DNA of 64,000 bases, from contig NZ_JAMBOF010000001.1 of the NCBI RefSeq assembly GCF_023715485.1, positions 186,001-250,000 on the forward strand, read 5' to 3'. Position numbers and translations under genes: made by a program. Under the pieces are notes generated by a model. That model did not search any database. It was not told where the DNA came from and saw only the letters and a list, made by a program, of their open reading frames with translations. Source of the stretch: Mesobacillus subterraneus. GTDB lineage: Bacteria; Bacillota; Bacilli; Bacillales; Cytobacillaceae. This document shows positions 63,062 through 64,000 of this stretch, piece after piece; within the stretch, counting starts at the first letter, position 1, and each line of letters opens with the position of its first letter.

Positions 63062-64000
63062 ATGAAAGGATATTTGCATCTGGCAGACGGCAAGACATTT
63101 CAGGGGCACTTGCATGGTTCGCTTGCTGAAGAAGGAATTGCTGGAGAAATTGTGTTTTTTACAGGAATGACTGGCTACCAGGAGGTTCTAACAGATCCTT
63201 CATATAAAAATCAAATCATTGTTTTCACGTACCCGTTGATCGGAAACTATGGCATAAATGATGCGGATTTTGAGAGTAAAAAGCCGCACGTTGCAGCAGT
63301 AGTCGTCTATGAGGCTGCGACAACTGCTTACCATTATGAAGCACAACATTCCTTTACTGAGTACTTGGAGAAATGGGGAATTCCCGTTCTTGAACATATT
63401 GATACTCGCGAGCTTGTTAAGAACATTAGACAAAATGGCACGATGCCTGCGATCCTATCGAAAGATCCGGATTGCAAATTAAACTGTGACATGATTGATT
63501 GCCTGAAGGTAAAAGAAGTGTCCACGATGAAGCCAGAAACAATCGGCTGCGGCGACACTCACATTGTGTTAATCGATTATGGCTTCAAGAAGTCGATTGC
63601 CGATTATTTGGTTAAACAAAAATGCCTGGTGACGATTGTTCCATATAATTATACCTTTGACCAAATCGCGGCATTGCAGCCTGATGGCGTCCTGTTATCC
63701 AATGGACCTGGTGACCCAAAAGAATTATTTGGGCAGCTGCCTGAAATCAGAAAAATAATTGAACATTACCCCGCGTTAGGAATCTGTCTCGGACACCAGC
63801 TGTCAGCTCTTGCGCTTGGAGGAGATACAAAGAAAATGCTCTTCGGACATCGTGGAGCAAATCAGCCTGTTTATGATGTGGAGGGCAACAGGGTATTCAT
63901 GTCTTCCCAAAACCACAGCTATGCAGTTGATCAAAACAGCATCAGCAAAACAGGATTGAAGGTACGCTTTTACAACAAAAATGACCAGTCAATCGAGGGG
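63062..64000 (+). CDS. carA: Carbamoyl-phosphate synthase small subunit (arginine-specific), 5' part
   Basis: Runs off the window after 313 codons (full length about 350-360). It is the glutaminase subunit that supplies ammonia for carbamoyl phosphate. The N-terminal domain has VFFTGMTGYQEVLTDPSY; the class I amidotransferase has SNGPGDPKEL and the nucleophile Cys in ALGICLGHQL. GGAGAGGTG precedes the ATG. Following argD, it is the arginine-pathway copy rather than pyrAA. Confidence 0.95.
   Translation, partial: MKGYLHLADGKTFQGHLHGSLAEEGIAGEIVFFTGMTGYQEVLTDPSYKNQIIVFTYPLIGNYGINDADFESKKPHVAAVVVYEAATTAYHYEAQHSFTEYLEKWGIPVLEHIDTRELVKNIRQNGTMPAILSKDPDCKLNCDMIDCLKVKEVSTMKPETIGCGDTHIVLIDYGFKKSIADYLVKQKCLVTIVPYNYTFDQIAALQPDGVLLSNGPGDPKELFGQLPEIRKIIEHYPALGICLGHQLSALALGGDTKKMLFGHRGANQPVYDVEGNRVFMSSQNHSYAVDQNSISKTGLKVRFYNKNDQSIEG

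Overview
The window looks like the chromosome of a spore-forming, facultatively anaerobic Bacillaceae species of roughly 40-44% GC. It carries a complete gerP germinant-permeability operon, several blocks syntenic with Bacillus subtilis (addBA-yisB-gerP, yisK-yisL-yisN-asnO, yitS-yitT-ipi-yizC-yitU-yitV-yitW, fnr-narK-ywiC, argCJBD-carA), strong Shine-Dalgarno sequences and many hairpin/T-run terminators. The genus is not fixed by the sequence; a relative of Mesobacillus/Cytobacillus is a guess from the denitrification-type genes and the repeat families.

Layout. 1-2 kb: the end of an acyl-CoA synthetase and an MFS transporter. 2.2-12.1 kb: AddAB recombination nuclease, a yisB HNH gene broken by an in-frame TGA, and gerPABCDEF on the minus strand behind a sigma-K-like promoter. 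12.2-24 kb: a second acyl-CoA ligase, a DUF418 membrane protein with a small P-loop kinase, yisK, yisL, a PAS-GGDEF-EAL protein, a yisN-like gene, asparagine synthetase and a MATE exporter. 24-34.9 kb: a maltodextrin locus with a cytoplasmic GH13 enzyme, the binding protein and two permeases (MdxEFG), a membrane-anchored alpha-amylase, a GH31 alpha-glucosidase and a LacI-family regulator; palindromic operators and a structured leader RNA lie inside it. 34.9-45.8 kb: SDR oxidoreductase, CoA-disulfide reductase-rhodanese, YajQ, CvfB and the yitS-yitW block, with two tandem-repeat arrays. 46-58.5 kb: an anaerobic-respiration island with a radical SAM/SPASM protein, two Fnr paralogues, a NarK-type transporter fused to a PAS domain, MoaA, MoeA and MobB, the RIC/ScdA Fe-S repair protein, a short NarI-like membrane protein, YwiC and a cardiolipin synthase. 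58.7-64 kb: argC-argJ-argB-argD and the start of carA.

How parts work together. The starch genes form a pathway: extracellular hydrolysis by the anchored amylase, import by MdxEFG (no ATPase is encoded here, so one must be shared in trans), and intracellular cleavage by GH13 and GH31, under a LacI-type repressor and probably CcpA. In the anaerobic island four promoters carry Fnr-type TGTGA-N6-TCAC(A/C/T) palindromes, each placed so that a -10 element sits at the spacing of a -41.5 class II activator site; they serve the radical SAM gene, narK-PAS, RIC and ywiC.

Most unusual points: two intergenic satellites (35.9-36.2 kb and 43.2-43.6 kb) with unrelated sequences but exactly the same 52-bp period and a dyad in every unit; a NarK transporter ending in a PAS domain without any output domain; a multi-stem leader RNA with terminator-like alternative folding ahead of mdxF; and several dispersed MITE-like or hairpin repeats, one of which supplies the stop codon of a gene.
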